This document shows, piece after piece, positions 35,447 through 42,610 of a DNA stretch of 42,610 nt. The number at the start of each line of letters is the position of its first letter. Position 1 is the first letter of the stretch. The notes beneath the pieces were generated by a model that did not search any database, was not told the origin of the DNA, and saw only the letters and a program-made list of their open reading frames with translations. The position numbers and the translations under genes were made by a program. The stretch is from Caulobacteraceae bacterium (lineage in GTDB: Bacteria; Pseudomonadota; Alphaproteobacteria; Caulobacterales; Caulobacteraceae): the NCBI GenBank assembly GCA_947378235.1, contig CANCJE010000008.1, forward strand, positions 1-42,610, in the 5' to 3' direction.

Positions 35447-36676
35447 TTAGGAGACGGCGAACTTTAAGAGCTTGATGGCGTCAAAGTTCTGCACCCCACC
35501 GCCGACCCGCTTGGTGGTGTAGAACAGCACATTGGGCTTGACCGAATAGGGATCGCGTAGGACTCGAATGCCGGCCCGATCGACAATCAGATAGCCGCGC
35601 TGGAAGTCGCCAAAGGCCACGGAATAGCTGCTGGAAGCCACATCGGGCATGGTTTCAATCTCGGCCACGGGATAGCCCAGAAGGGTGGCAGAGGCACCCG
35701 GCTGCAGCGCCGCATTCCAGATATAGTTGCCGGTGCTGTCCTTAAACTTTCGGACCACCGAAACGGTGCGCCGGTTCATCATAAACCGACCCCCGGCCCG
35801 ATATTGGACCTTCGGAGCATAGACCAAGTCGATCAGCTTGTCGGTTGGGTTGCTGTTTGGAAATGCTGCATCGACGCCCGTGGCCAGATAGCCCAGCTTA
35901 CCCCAACTGTGTGTGCTGTCGGCTATGGCCGTATAGCTCAACAGTCCCTTGGGCTTGTTCGAGCCATCGCCCACGATGAAGGCGCTGGTCTCTTGGGCAG
36001 CAAAGGCGTCCTCGACCTCGGCTGAGAGCCACTCGTCCATATTGACCATGACATCATCGAGCAGGGCCTGGGTCGCGGCAGGCGAGGCATAGAGGTCGCT
36101 GGCCGGGAAATCGATAATGTCCAGCGTCGGGGCCGCTGTCTCTGGCCGGACTGCCGTCTCAGCGACCCAGTTCGCCGTGACCCCCGCGGTGGATACAGGC
36201 TTGCGATAGACCGATCCGCCGATGGTCTGAACCTGACAGATGTCGCGCATGGGACTGGCAATGGCCAAGCGGCGCAGGATCTGCTGTTCCAACTCCGGCG
36301 GGGCCAGATAGCCGCCTGCCGTCGCGCTTGTCTCTGATAGACCCTTGGCCTCGATCAGGGACGCGGCGACCGCACCGGACTTCACATAGCCCTCCCAAGC
36401 GGCCTTACGCTCATCGGGTTCGGCCAATCGAGGATCACCACCCAATGGTGGACGGCGCAGCTCGGCCGACGCACGGTCAAACCGGCCTTGAGCCGCGCTG
36501 AGGCTGGCATCGATGCGGGCCAACTTCTCTTCCAGCAGGACGTCGGCTCGTTTGGTCTCGATGGCGCTGAGCCGCTGATCATTACTGGCCTTATAGGCCT
36601 CGAAGGTCGCCAGCACCTCATGCAGGGCCGCGCGGGTTTCAGGTGAATGGGCCACCTGCTTGTTCTCTTGGGTCAT
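35447..36676 (-). CDS. orfg5: GTA major capsid protein gp5 (HK97 fold)
   Basis: A 409-residue major capsid precursor. The first roughly 100 residues are a charged coiled coil (scaffold or delta domain, removed by the g4 protease), followed by the HK97 core starting near SETSATAGGYLAPPELEQQIL and including AFIVGDGSNKPKGLLSY and YRAGGRFMMNRRTVSVVRKF. ATG 36676 has GGAG six bases upstream; GTG 36682 is a weaker alternative. It is followed by a strong hairpin. Confidence 0.96.
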   Translation of the reverse strand: MTQENKQVAHSPETRAALHEVLATFEAYKASNDQRLSAIETKRADVLLEEKLARIDASLSAAQGRFDRASAELRRPPLGGDPRLAEPDERKAAWEGYVKSGAVAASLIEAKGLSETSATAGGYLAPPELEQQILRRLAIASPMRDICQVQTIGGSVYRKPVSTAGVTANWVAETAVRPETAAPTLDIIDFPASDLYASPAATQALLDDVMVNMDEWLSAEVEDAFAAQETSAFIVGDGSNKPKGLLSYTAIADSTHSWGKLGYLATGVDAAFPNSNPTDKLIDLVYAPKVQYRAGGRFMMNRRTVSVVRKFKDSTGNYIWNAALQPGASATLLGYPVAEIETMPDVASSSYSVAFGDFQRGYLIVDRAGIRVLRDPYSVKPNVLFYTTKRVGGGVQNFDAIKLLKFAVS

Positions 36677-36713
36677 GGTCACTCCAGGGTTTGAGAAGGC
36701 GAAGACAGGGGGC

Positions 36714-37166
36714 CTAAGCCGCCTGCAGTTGAAGGGTTTGGAACTGGCTGATCCTCGCTTGGGGCAGCATGGGGAAGGTCACGATCGACACCTCCCAAAG
36801 CTCCACCTCGGTGAGCACCCGCAGCCGTCCGGTCTCATCGGGGCGGGCCTTGAGGGTGCGAAAGCCAATGGACAGGCCGTCCAGCGCACCGGCGCGCACG
36901 AGGGCCGCACAAAGCCGCGCCTCAGGCGTCAGGCCCAAGATCCGCCCCCGGACGAACAGGCCACGATGGTCCTCTTTGACCAGGTCCCAGACCCCAATCG
37001 GCGCGCGGCTGTCGTGCTGGTGCAGCATTCGCAGACCCTCAGGCCCGGTCCGGCGAAGGGACGCGGCAAAGGCACCTGCGGCGGTGACGTCATCATTCAG
37101 ATCGCGGGTCCAGAAGAGCGAGGCATAGCCCTCGATCTGCAGGTCGCCTTGGAAACGATCGGCCAT
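36714..37166 (-). CDS. orfg4: GTA prohead protease gp4 (HK97 family)
   Basis: A 150-residue serine protease that trims the capsid precursor. It has the family start IEGYASLFWTRDLNDDVTAAGAF, then LHQHDSRAPIGVW, where H51 (or H49) is the catalytic histidine, and the nucleophile S99 in ALDGLSIGF. Length is normal. ATG 37166 overlaps the g3.5 stop by one base, and 37 bases separate it from the capsid gene. Confidence 0.93.
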   Translation of the reverse strand: MADRFQGDLQIEGYASLFWTRDLNDDVTAAGAFAASLRRTGPEGLRMLHQHDSRAPIGVWDLVKEDHRGLFVRGRILGLTPEARLCAALVRAGALDGLSIGFRTLKARPDETGRLRVLTEVELWEVSIVTFPMLPQARISQFQTLQLQAA

Positions 37167-37429
37167 CAGCGTGCCTCCGCCCGGTCTAGCTTTCGCTCAA
37201 CCCGTTCCAAGGCGGCGCGAGCCCCGGCGACCTGTTCTTCAAGGCGGGCGAGCCGTTCGGAGACGCTGGACTGGCCCTCTAATCGGCGCTCGATGAGATC
37301 GACCCGCGCCGCCTCCTTTCCGGCCCAGATCAGCAGGCCGCCGGTCTGGAGCACGGCCGCCAAAATGACCCCGGTGGTGATCTGTCGATCAAGCCGCCAG
37401 CGCGGGGTGGTGGATGTGCGGGCCATCAT
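37166..37429 (-). CDS. orfg3.5: GTA gp3.5-like small membrane/coiled-coil protein
   Basis: An 87-residue protein in the position of RcGTA g3.5, between portal and protease. It has one hydrophobic segment (about 18-36, ITTGVILAAVLQTGGLLIWAG) followed by a charged coiled coil with LARLEEQVAGARAALERVE heptads. Function in GTA assembly is unknown; membrane or inner-capsid contacts are possible. ATG 37429 overlaps the portal stop (37426-37429) by four bases. Confidence 0.82.
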   Translation of the reverse strand: MMARTSTTPRWRLDRQITTGVILAAVLQTGGLLIWAGKEAARVDLIERRLEGQSSVSERLARLEEQVAGARAALERVERKLDRAEAR

Positions 37430-38628
37430 GGGGCGGCATCCTTGGCCACAGTCCCGTCACCCAGACCCGCCATCTGACGGCGCTCTTCGGGGGTCAGGAA
37501 GGTTGCGGCCTCTAGCCGAGTCCACAGGGCCTCGCGCTCGGGCGCCAAGGCCGGAACCGCGTCGAGATCACAGCCAATCCGGACATTGGCAAACTGAGCC
37601 CCCAGCCAGCCTGTCAGGGCTCTGGCCAGCCGCTCGGTCAGGGGCACGACGGCATGGCGCCAGAAGGCGGAATTGGCCTCCTTGAAGTTGGCATAGGTAT
37701 TGTCACCGGGAATGCCGAGCAGAGGCGGCGGCACGCCAAAGGCAAGAGCGATCTCGCGCGCGGCGGCATGTTTTCCATCGATAAAGTCCATGTCAGCCGG
37801 ACTGAGAGACATGGGCTTCCAATCCAGCCCCCCTTCGAGCAACAGGGGCCGACCGGCAGCCGCCGTGCCGCTATGGGTTTCGGTCAGCTCGGCCTTGAGC
37901 CGTTCGAACTGATCGTCGGTGAGCCGCTCGCCGCCCTCGCCGCCGCCATAGACCAGAGCGCCAGACGGCCGGGCGGCATTGTCGAGCAGGGCCTTGTTCC
38001 AAGCGCCGGACGCATTGTGCACATCCACGGCAAAGGCGGCTGCCTCTAGGGGCGAAAAGCCGTAATAGTCGTTCAACGGATTGAGCAGTTTTAGATGCAG
38101 GACCGGCATCCAGCCATCAGCCTGACGGGTCAGTCGGACATTTCGTCCGCCTACGGAATAATCATAGGCTTCAGGCCAACCGCGCGCACCGGGCACAACC
38201 TTCATGCGGTCTGAGCGCAGGGTATAGAGCTCAAACGGCTGGCCCTGATCGTCCTGCACGGCCTCCAGATAGCCATTGCCCGCTGTCTGCAGCCCACCAA
38301 AGAAGGCCTCCAACAGATCTGGCAGTCCCTGCTCTGGGTTGGGCCGCTCCAAGAGGCGCATCAAGGGGTGGTTTGGACTGCGTCGCCCGGCCTCAAACAC
38401 GACCAAGGGCACAGAGGCGGCGGCCTCAGCGATCAGGCGCACGCAGCGATAGGCCACCGGATTGCGGGCAAAGCCTTCCCGCGCCAAGGCCTCATAGTTT
38501 CGAGGGGTCCATTGCGGACGGCCCGACAGGGTCAGGGCGATCAGGCGCTGAACCTTACTGTCCTTGGTTTCAGGCACAGGAGCGCGATCACGCCTTTGGG
38601 CGCGTTGAAAAAGGGCCATCTCATTCAT
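37426..38628 (-). CDS. orfg3: GTA portal protein gp3
   Basis: A 400-residue portal protein of the HK97/lambda-like family that forms the dodecameric DNA gate. It shows PVAYRCVRLIAEAAASVPLV, the GNGYLEAVQDDQGQPFELY strand pair, NDYYGFSPLEAAAFAVD and FGVPPPLLGIPGDNTYANF, all typical. Full length. ATG 38628 lies 21 bases after the terminase stop, and its stop overlaps g3.5. Confidence 0.95.
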   Translation of the reverse strand: MNEMALFQRAQRRDRAPVPETKDSKVQRLIALTLSGRPQWTPRNYEALAREGFARNPVAYRCVRLIAEAAASVPLVVFEAGRRSPNHPLMRLLERPNPEQGLPDLLEAFFGGLQTAGNGYLEAVQDDQGQPFELYTLRSDRMKVVPGARGWPEAYDYSVGGRNVRLTRQADGWMPVLHLKLLNPLNDYYGFSPLEAAAFAVDVHNASGAWNKALLDNAARPSGALVYGGGEGGERLTDDQFERLKAELTETHSGTAAAGRPLLLEGGLDWKPMSLSPADMDFIDGKHAAAREIALAFGVPPPLLGIPGDNTYANFKEANSAFWRHAVVPLTERLARALTGWLGAQFANVRIGCDLDAVPALAPEREALWTRLEAATFLTPEERRQMAGLGDGTVAKDAAP

Positions 38629-38649
38629 CCTCTAGATCGGCGGTTCGGC

Positions 38650-39984
38650 TCAGAGCACCGAAAGTCGTGGCGCGCTGGCACGCCGGTTCAGCAACAGTTC
38701 CGACAGGGCCCAGACCAGGGCATCGGCGCGGTCGGGACTGTGATCCATGCCCTCAGTTCCCAGCGCCATCAGCTCCTCCTCCAAGGCCCCAAAGGCCCCG
38801 CAATGGGTGATGCGGCCCTGCTCATAGAGGGCGGCCACGGGCTCGGCTCTGGCCCTTTTGCCAAGGCGGGCATGGACCAGCCGTACGGGCACGGGACATC
38901 CGGCCATGGTCAGCACCGTGCGAACCATATCGCCGCCTTGGTTTGCCTCCGCGACCACGAAGGCCGCGTCAAAATCCTTGGCCGCCTGTACCGCTCGTCC
39001 AGCCCAGCCCAGCGGCGAGGCCCCGCTCAGGGTCAGGTCGGCCAGCACATAGCCGCGCTCTTCCAGCCGCCCCGCCACCACCAGCCCGCAGGCGTCGCCG
39101 CCCGCGCTGGCCGGGGGATCGACCGCGACGATCACCTGATCCAGATGATCGGGCCGAGGCCCACGGGCGCGCAGCAAATCCTGCGCCCGCCAAAGCGCGC
39201 CCTCCAGCCCCTCGACCACCTGTCCATCCAGCTCTTGGGCCGCAAGACGGGTGCCGCCATAGATGGCCTGCAGACCGTCAATAAATCCGGGGGAGAGGTT
39301 CGCCCGATTGGCCAAGGTTCCCGCTCGCGTCACCACCACCCCATCCTCGGCCATCAGCCGTCGCAGGGCCAAGGTCGGCTTGGGCGTGGTGGTGATGACC
39401 AGCCGAGGGTCATCACCAAGGCGCAATCCCATTCTCAGCATGGCAAGCGTGTCCTCTGCATAGGTCCAAGCGCAATATTCATCGGCCCAGGCCGCCCCAA
39501 ACTGCGGCCCGCGCAGGCTTTCAGGGTCTTCGGCGGAAAAGGCATAGGCCACCGCGCCGTTGGAAAAGAGCAGGCGGCGGCGTGAGCTTTCAAAGCGGGG
39601 CGCGCCGCCGATCCAAGCACAGGCGCAAAGTCCAGACAGTCCATCGATCATGACCTCTCGAACATCGTGCAGGGTGGGGCCAACCAGAGCCAACCGGTCA
39701 TTGCGCCGAGACGCTGCGGCCAGCCATTCGGCCCCGGCCCGCGTCTTGCCCGCGCCGCGCCCACCCAGAAACAGCCAGGTCCGCCAGTCGCCCGGCGGGG
39801 CCAATTGCTCAGGACGGGCCCAGAAGGCCCAATGGCGATCCATCAGCCGCAGATCGCTCAGGCTCAGCTTGGCCAGCATCGCGCTTCTGTTCGAGGCTGG
39901 CAGAGAGGCGAGCCAATCGGCGCTCCAGATCGGCGCGCAGTCGCTCGATGGCATCATCATCGTCGGGCAGTCGTCCCGGTTCAT
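38650..39984 (-). CDS. orfg2: GTA large terminase gp2
   Basis: A 444-residue packaging ATPase/nuclease. The N-terminal ATPase has Walker A GGRGAGKT (G74-T81) and a FGAAWADEYCAW Walker-B-like segment; the C-terminal RuvC-like nuclease has VIVAVDPPASAGGDACG and a late acidic DRADALVWAL. All key acidic residues appear present, so the enzyme looks active. ATG 39984 and the alternative ATGs just inside lie within the g1 reading frame, giving an unusually long overlap of about 176 bases. Confidence 0.95.
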   Translation of the reverse strand: MNRDDCPTMMMPSSDCAPIWSADWLASLPASNRSAMLAKLSLSDLRLMDRHWAFWARPEQLAPPGDWRTWLFLGGRGAGKTRAGAEWLAAASRRNDRLALVGPTLHDVREVMIDGLSGLCACAWIGGAPRFESSRRRLLFSNGAVAYAFSAEDPESLRGPQFGAAWADEYCAWTYAEDTLAMLRMGLRLGDDPRLVITTTPKPTLALRRLMAEDGVVVTRAGTLANRANLSPGFIDGLQAIYGGTRLAAQELDGQVVEGLEGALWRAQDLLRARGPRPDHLDQVIVAVDPPASAGGDACGLVVAGRLEERGYVLADLTLSGASPLGWAGRAVQAAKDFDAAFVVAEANQGGDMVRTVLTMAGCPVPVRLVHARLGKRARAEPVAALYEQGRITHCGAFGALEEELMALGTEGMDHSPDRADALVWALSELLLNRRASAPRLSVL

Positions 39985-40195
39985 TGTCGTTCTGCACCCT
40001 GTCCTCCTGAACCTTCAGGTCGCCTAAGGTCTCGGCGGTCTTGGCCAAGGCCGCGATCATCTTGGCCGCTCGTTCCGCCGTCACATGGTCCGCGCCGGGG
40101 GCCAGAGCCTCCACCGCCTCGATCTGAGCCTTCAACATTCTGGCCAGTCGTTTGCTGTTGGCGTCGGACCGGTCGATTTGGCGTCGTCTCGTCAT
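39809..40195 (-). CDS. orfg1: GTA small terminase-like protein gp1
   Basis: A 128-residue protein in the g1 position. It begins MTRRRQIDRSDANSKRLARM and has a helix-rich centre (VEALAPGADHVTAERAAKMIAAL) and a coiled-coil stretch ending near LARLSASLEQKRDAG. The last 20-30 residues are low-complexity and translate the start of g2 in another frame. ATG 40195 is chosen because the N-terminal basic segment matches GTA g1-like proteins and upstream sequence is repeat-derived; no good ribosome site is visible. Small terminases bind DNA to guide packaging, with loose sequence choice in GTAs. Confidence 0.78.
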   Translation of the reverse strand: MTRRRQIDRSDANSKRLARMLKAQIEAVEALAPGADHVTAERAAKMIAALAKTAETLGDLKVQEDRVQNDNEPGRLPDDDDAIERLRADLERRLARLSASLEQKRDAGQAEPERSAADGSPLGLLGPS

Positions 40196-40313
40196 GGGCC
40201 AAGGATGGGGCCACAGGGGGACACGGGCAGAACTTTTTGAGATTTCGTTGTTTTGATTGTGATTTTTGGGGGGTTGGGTGGTGAGGAAGGCCCGTTCGAC
40301 TTCCTCGTTCTTC

Positions 40314-40380
40314 GACAGGCTCAGCATGAGGAAGAGTGAGACACCAGCGAGACTCCCTTCCTCCTCATCCTGAGCCTGTC
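40314..40380. repeat. imperfect inverted repeat, dispersed-repeat-like
   Basis: The left arm starting GACAGGCTCAGCATGAGGA (40314-40334) is the near-complement of the right arm ending CTCATCCTGAGCCTGTC (40358-40380), with one mismatch and a two-base insertion, around a 23-base centre. This CTGAGCCTGTC-type palindrome resembles dispersed intergenic elements often met in alphaproteobacterial genomes. Only one copy is in the window, so dispersal is inference. Confidence 0.65.
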
Positions 40381-40407
40381 CCACAGGCAGAGGGCTAAGA
40401 AAAGAAG

Positions 40408-40433
40408 CCCTTTCCCCCCTTGAGGGGGAGAGG
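40408..40433. repeat. C/G-tract hairpin, repeat-like unit
   Basis: CCCTTTCCCCC (40408-40418) faces GGGGGAGAGGG across a short centre, giving a five-pair core plus imperfect outer pairs. The unit continues as AGGGTTGGGAGAGGGGGG to 40448. Such CCCTCTCCC/GGGAGAGGG units are a second kind of dispersed intergenic element; a single copy is visible here. Confidence 0.5.
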
Positions 40434-40521
40434 GTTGGGAGAGGGGGGTGTTCATCCACGATCCCCTCAAGCTCTGCACGATATTAGAGGGCCGTTTCCC
40501 GCCTGAGTGAAAGGGTCTGGG

Positions 40522-40539
40522 TCCCCGCCTGCGCGGGGA
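40522..40539. repeat. short GC hairpin near the ycgN-like gene end
   Basis: TCCCCGC (40522-40528) and GCGGGGA (40533-40539) form a seven-pair stem with loop CTGC. It lies 26 bases beyond the YcgN-like gene stop. It could end that transcript, though no T tract follows on the minus strand, or be a third dispersed repeat unit. Confidence 0.5.
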
Positions 40540-40564
40540 AAACGGCTGTTAAGGTCGGGGGGGC

Positions 40565-41041
40565 TCAGCCCTCGTAGGTGTCGTCACCGCGATCGATCAG
40601 AAAATCAGGAGCGGGGAAGTCGAGGGCATCTTCAGTCCGCGGCAAGGACCGTTCGCTGATCGTCTTGCCTCGGATGCTGACGCCCGCCTTGTGCACACTC
40701 TCTGGATCGCCGGTGATCAAGGGATGCCAGTCGGGCAGGCCCTTATCTTCGCTGAGACGCCGATAGGCGCAACTGAAGGGCATCCAGGCCAGCTCTTCGA
40801 TATTGTTCGGGGTCAGCTTGACGCAATCGGGAACCGATTTGTGGCGCTGTTCATAATCACTACAGCGGCAGGTCGCCGAGTCGAACAGCTTGCAGGCCAC
40901 CCGGGTCGGGGTCACCTCGCCTGTCGTCTCTTCCTCAAACCGCACCAAGCAGCAAAGCCCACATCCGTCACAGAGGCTTTCCCACTCCGCAACGGTCATT
41001 TGTTTTAGCGACTTGGTTTCCCAGAACGGTTTCTTGGCCAT
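40565..41041 (-). CDS. YcgN-like cysteine cluster protein (UPF0260)
   Basis: A 158-residue soluble protein of the YcgN/YkgJ family. The cysteine pattern CDGCGLCC at about residue 24-31, then CKLFDSATCRCSDYEQR near 50-66, suggests metal or iron-sulfur binding. The family's function is not established. It is conserved from MAKKPFWETKSL to a C-terminal IRGKTISERSLP. ATG 41041 faces the ABC-F gene across 213 bases of non-coding sequence. It ends upstream of the GTA leader region. Confidence 0.92.
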   Translation of the reverse strand: MAKKPFWETKSLKQMTVAEWESLCDGCGLCCLVRFEEETTGEVTPTRVACKLFDSATCRCSDYEQRHKSVPDCVKLTPNNIEELAWMPFSCAYRRLSEDKGLPDWHPLITGDPESVHKAGVSIRGKTISERSLPRTEDALDFPAPDFLIDRGDDTYEG

Positions 41042-41254
41042 GATTTCAGCGTCCTAACCCCTGACCTAACAAATACCAAGCCTCGACGGCCGTGTGATCG
41101 GCAAAATGAAACATGCAAAAATCACTGCGCGCCATTTCCGATTGGCTCCAGACCTTCTAAGAGACCCCGTCGGCGGCCTTTAGCCCGTCCAGACCCGTTT
41201 TCCGAAATGATACTCGGATGACACCATAGACCCTCAAGCCTAGGACATTTTCCC

Positions 41255-42610
41255 CTGAACGCCCGCGCCCCCATTGTTGCTCTAAAAGACGTCAATCTGG
41301 CCGATGGATCGGTCATGCTGTTTGATGGGGTTGATCTGGCCCTAGAAAGCCGCGTTCGGGCCTGTCTGGTCGGACGAAATGGGGCTGGCAAGTCGACCTT
41401 GCTGCGAATGCTGGCGGGCGAGATCTTGCCCGATGCTGGCGTGCGGGTCCTGACACCCGGCACCAAGATGGTCATTGTTCCGCAAGAACCGATCGTAACC
41501 GGCGAGACCCTGCGCGACTATGCGACCCAAGGCGGGGCGCAGGACTATGAGGCGGACGCCGCCCTCGAGACCTTTGGCCTTGATCCAGAGCGCGGCACCA
41601 AGGGCCTATCGGGCGGAGAAATTCGCCGCGCCGCTTTGGCCCGCGCCTTTGCCGAACAGCCCGACGTGCTGATGCTCGACGAGCCGACCAACCATATGGA
41701 CATTTTCGCGATCCAGACACTGGAGGCCGAGCTGGCCGCCAGCCGCTGCGCCGCCCTGATCGTCAGCCACGACCGCGCCTTCCTTGAGCGGGTCACCCAA
41801 CGCTGTTTCTGGCTGGAAAACCGCAAGGTCCGCCGCCTCGACAAGGGCTTCACCGCCTTTGATGAGTGGAGCGAAAAGGTCGCCGATCAAGAGGCCGATG
41901 AGGCTCGGCGCCTCGACAAACAGATCGAGAAGGAAAATCACTGGATGCTGCGCGGCGTGACCGCCCGCCGTGCCCGCAATGAGGGGCGCCGCCGTAAGCT
42001 GGTGGCCCTGCGCGAACTGCGCAAAGAAAATATGCGTGATCAGCGCGGCCCGATGATCATGGGGGTCGATTCCGGCTCCCAGTCCGGTCAGAGGGTGATC
42101 GAGGCCAAGGGCGTGACCAAGCGCTGGGGCGAGCGGGTCATTTTCGAAAACTTCTCCACCCGCATCCAGCGCGGCGACCGGATCGCTGTGGCCGGCCCGA
42201 ACGGGGCGGGTAAGACCACCTTGGTCAAGCTGCTGCTCGGCCAGATCGCTTGCGATGAGGGGTCGGTAAAGCTCGGCTCAAACCTTGAAATTCTCTATGT
42301 CGATCAGGCCCGCGCCGGACTGAAGGAAAGCGACACCCTCTGGGACGTGATGGCCCCGGATGGCGGCGACCAGATCATGGTGCGCGGCAATCCTCGCCAC
42401 ATTGCCGCCTATGCCAAGGACTTCCTGTTCCGCGACAGCCAACTTCGCCAGCCGGTCTCCAGCCTGTCAGGCGGCGAGCGTAACCGCCTCTTGCTGGCCA
42501 AGGCCTTGGCCACGCCTGCCAATCTGATGATCCTCGATGAGCCGACCAACGATCTGGATATGGATACGCTGGACCTGCTCGAAGACATGTTGTCGGACTA
42601 TGACGGCACC
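41255..42610 (+). CDS. ABC-F family ATPase (Uup-like), 3' end outside window
   Basis: The first 452 residues of a two-ABC-domain protein without membrane parts. Domain 1 has Walker A GRNGAGKST (40-48), LSGGEIRRAALARA and Walker B LMLDEPTNHMD; a charged linker with the usual basic helix (RRARNEGRRRKLVALRELRK) follows; domain 2 has GPNGAGKTT, LSGGERNRLLLAKA and LMILDEPTNDLD. ABC-F proteins act on ribosomes or DNA; the Uup-like linker fits. The start is unusual: before the conserved VALKDVNL there is no ATG, GTG or TTG in frame. CTG 41255 (AGGA ten to thirteen bases upstream) is my pick; the first in-frame ATG, 41315, would remove the first beta strand. Confidence 0.93.
   Translation, partial: MNARAPIVALKDVNLADGSVMLFDGVDLALESRVRACLVGRNGAGKSTLLRMLAGEILPDAGVRVLTPGTKMVIVPQEPIVTGETLRDYATQGGAQDYEADAALETFGLDPERGTKGLSGGEIRRAALARAFAEQPDVLMLDEPTNHMDIFAIQTLEAELAASRCAALIVSHDRAFLERVTQRCFWLENRKVRRLDKGFTAFDEWSEKVADQEADEARRLDKQIEKENHWMLRGVTARRARNEGRRRKLVALRELRKENMRDQRGPMIMGVDSGSQSGQRVIEAKGVTKRWGERVIFENFSTRIQRGDRIAVAGPNGAGKTTLVKLLLGQIACDEGSVKLGSNLEILYVDQARAGLKESDTLWDVMAPDGGDQIMVRGNPRHIAAYAKDFLFRDSQLRQPVSSLSGGERNRLLLAKALATPANLMILDEPTNDLDMDTLDLLEDMLSDYDGT

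Larger units (their letters stand above)
40196..40564. promoter_or_regulatory. non-coding region upstream of the GTA cluster
   Basis: This 369-base stretch has no convincing gene. Next to g1 it has an AT-rich run (about 40231-40270) in otherwise GC-rich DNA, and it must hold the GTA promoter unless transcription starts further up. The rest is three hairpin-forming repeat-like units (40314-40380, 40408-40433, 40522-40539). I see no clear -35/-10 pair and no certain IHF or activator site. Confidence 0.6.

Noticed and set aside
26984..40195. Interpretation as an integrated prophage
   Set aside because: No integrase, repressor, replication, lysis or att sequences, and gene order is that of a gene transfer agent throughout.
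40196..40459. An N-terminal extension of g1 by 88 residues in the same frame
   Set aside because: The extra residues translate the repeat-like hairpins and the AT-rich leader and do not resemble terminase proteins.
1..42610. CRISPR arrays, insertion sequences or transposases
   Set aside because: No regularly spaced direct repeats and no transposase-like frame were found on either strand.

Overview
The window comes from a GC-rich alphaproteobacterial chromosome. The evidence is a complete Rhodobacter-capsulatus-type gene transfer agent (GTA) head-tail cluster, a ccmI-ccmE-ccmF-ccmH cytochrome c maturation operon, a coq7-type ubiquinone hydroxylase and typical alphaproteobacterial envelope two-component systems. 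A member of Caulobacterales or a near relative is my inference; the genus cannot be fixed from sequence alone.

Layout. 1-90: tRNA-Leu(CAA). 184-1951: divergent fumarylacetoacetate hydrolase and DedA/YqaA membrane protein genes. 1948-3116: an AT-richer islet with an M15-like peptidase and a signal-peptide protein, possibly an effector/immunity pair. 3233-7264: dsbB, coq7, glnE. 7368-9553: an EF-hand secreted protein, an ECF sigma factor, a one-TM putative anti-sigma protein and a periplasmic metal-sensor-like protein. 9560-13752 (minus): rpmI-rplT-pheS-pheT. 13920-17649 (minus): degP, response regulator, histidine kinase. 17794-21941 (minus): ccmI-ccmE-ccmF-ccmH. 21995-23341: a conserved-looking protein of unknown function. 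23461-25916: PepSY protein, response regulator, histidine kinase. 25970-26905: a CbpA-like DnaJ. 26984-40195 (minus): the GTA cluster g1 to g15, with all 17 expected genes intact, including the small g3.5 and g10.1. 40196-40564: a non-coding stretch with three repeat-like hairpins. 40565-41041: YcgN-like protein. 41255-end: an ABC-F ATPase that runs off the window.

How it fits together. The GTA genes form a tightly packed, co-directional block (many 1-4 base overlaps) encoding DNA packaging (g1, g2), portal, protease and capsid (g3-g5), neck (g6-g8), tail tube, chaperones and tape measure (g9-g11) and baseplate/cell-wall penetration (g12-g15). No GTA regulator, lysis gene, integrase or att site is in the window. 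Several perfect hairpins lie between genes of the same operon (capsid/g6, degP/response regulator, rplT/pheS) and probably tune relative expression. Many of the remaining genes serve the cell envelope and periplasm: disulfide formation, cytochrome c maturation, HtrA proteolysis and two two-component systems.

The least explained parts are the 1948-3116 islet, the 448-residue unknown protein, the repeat-filled region before g1, and the long g1/g2 overlap. I did not find a clearly new class of system; the GTA is a known type, and the islet is the best candidate for something undescribed.
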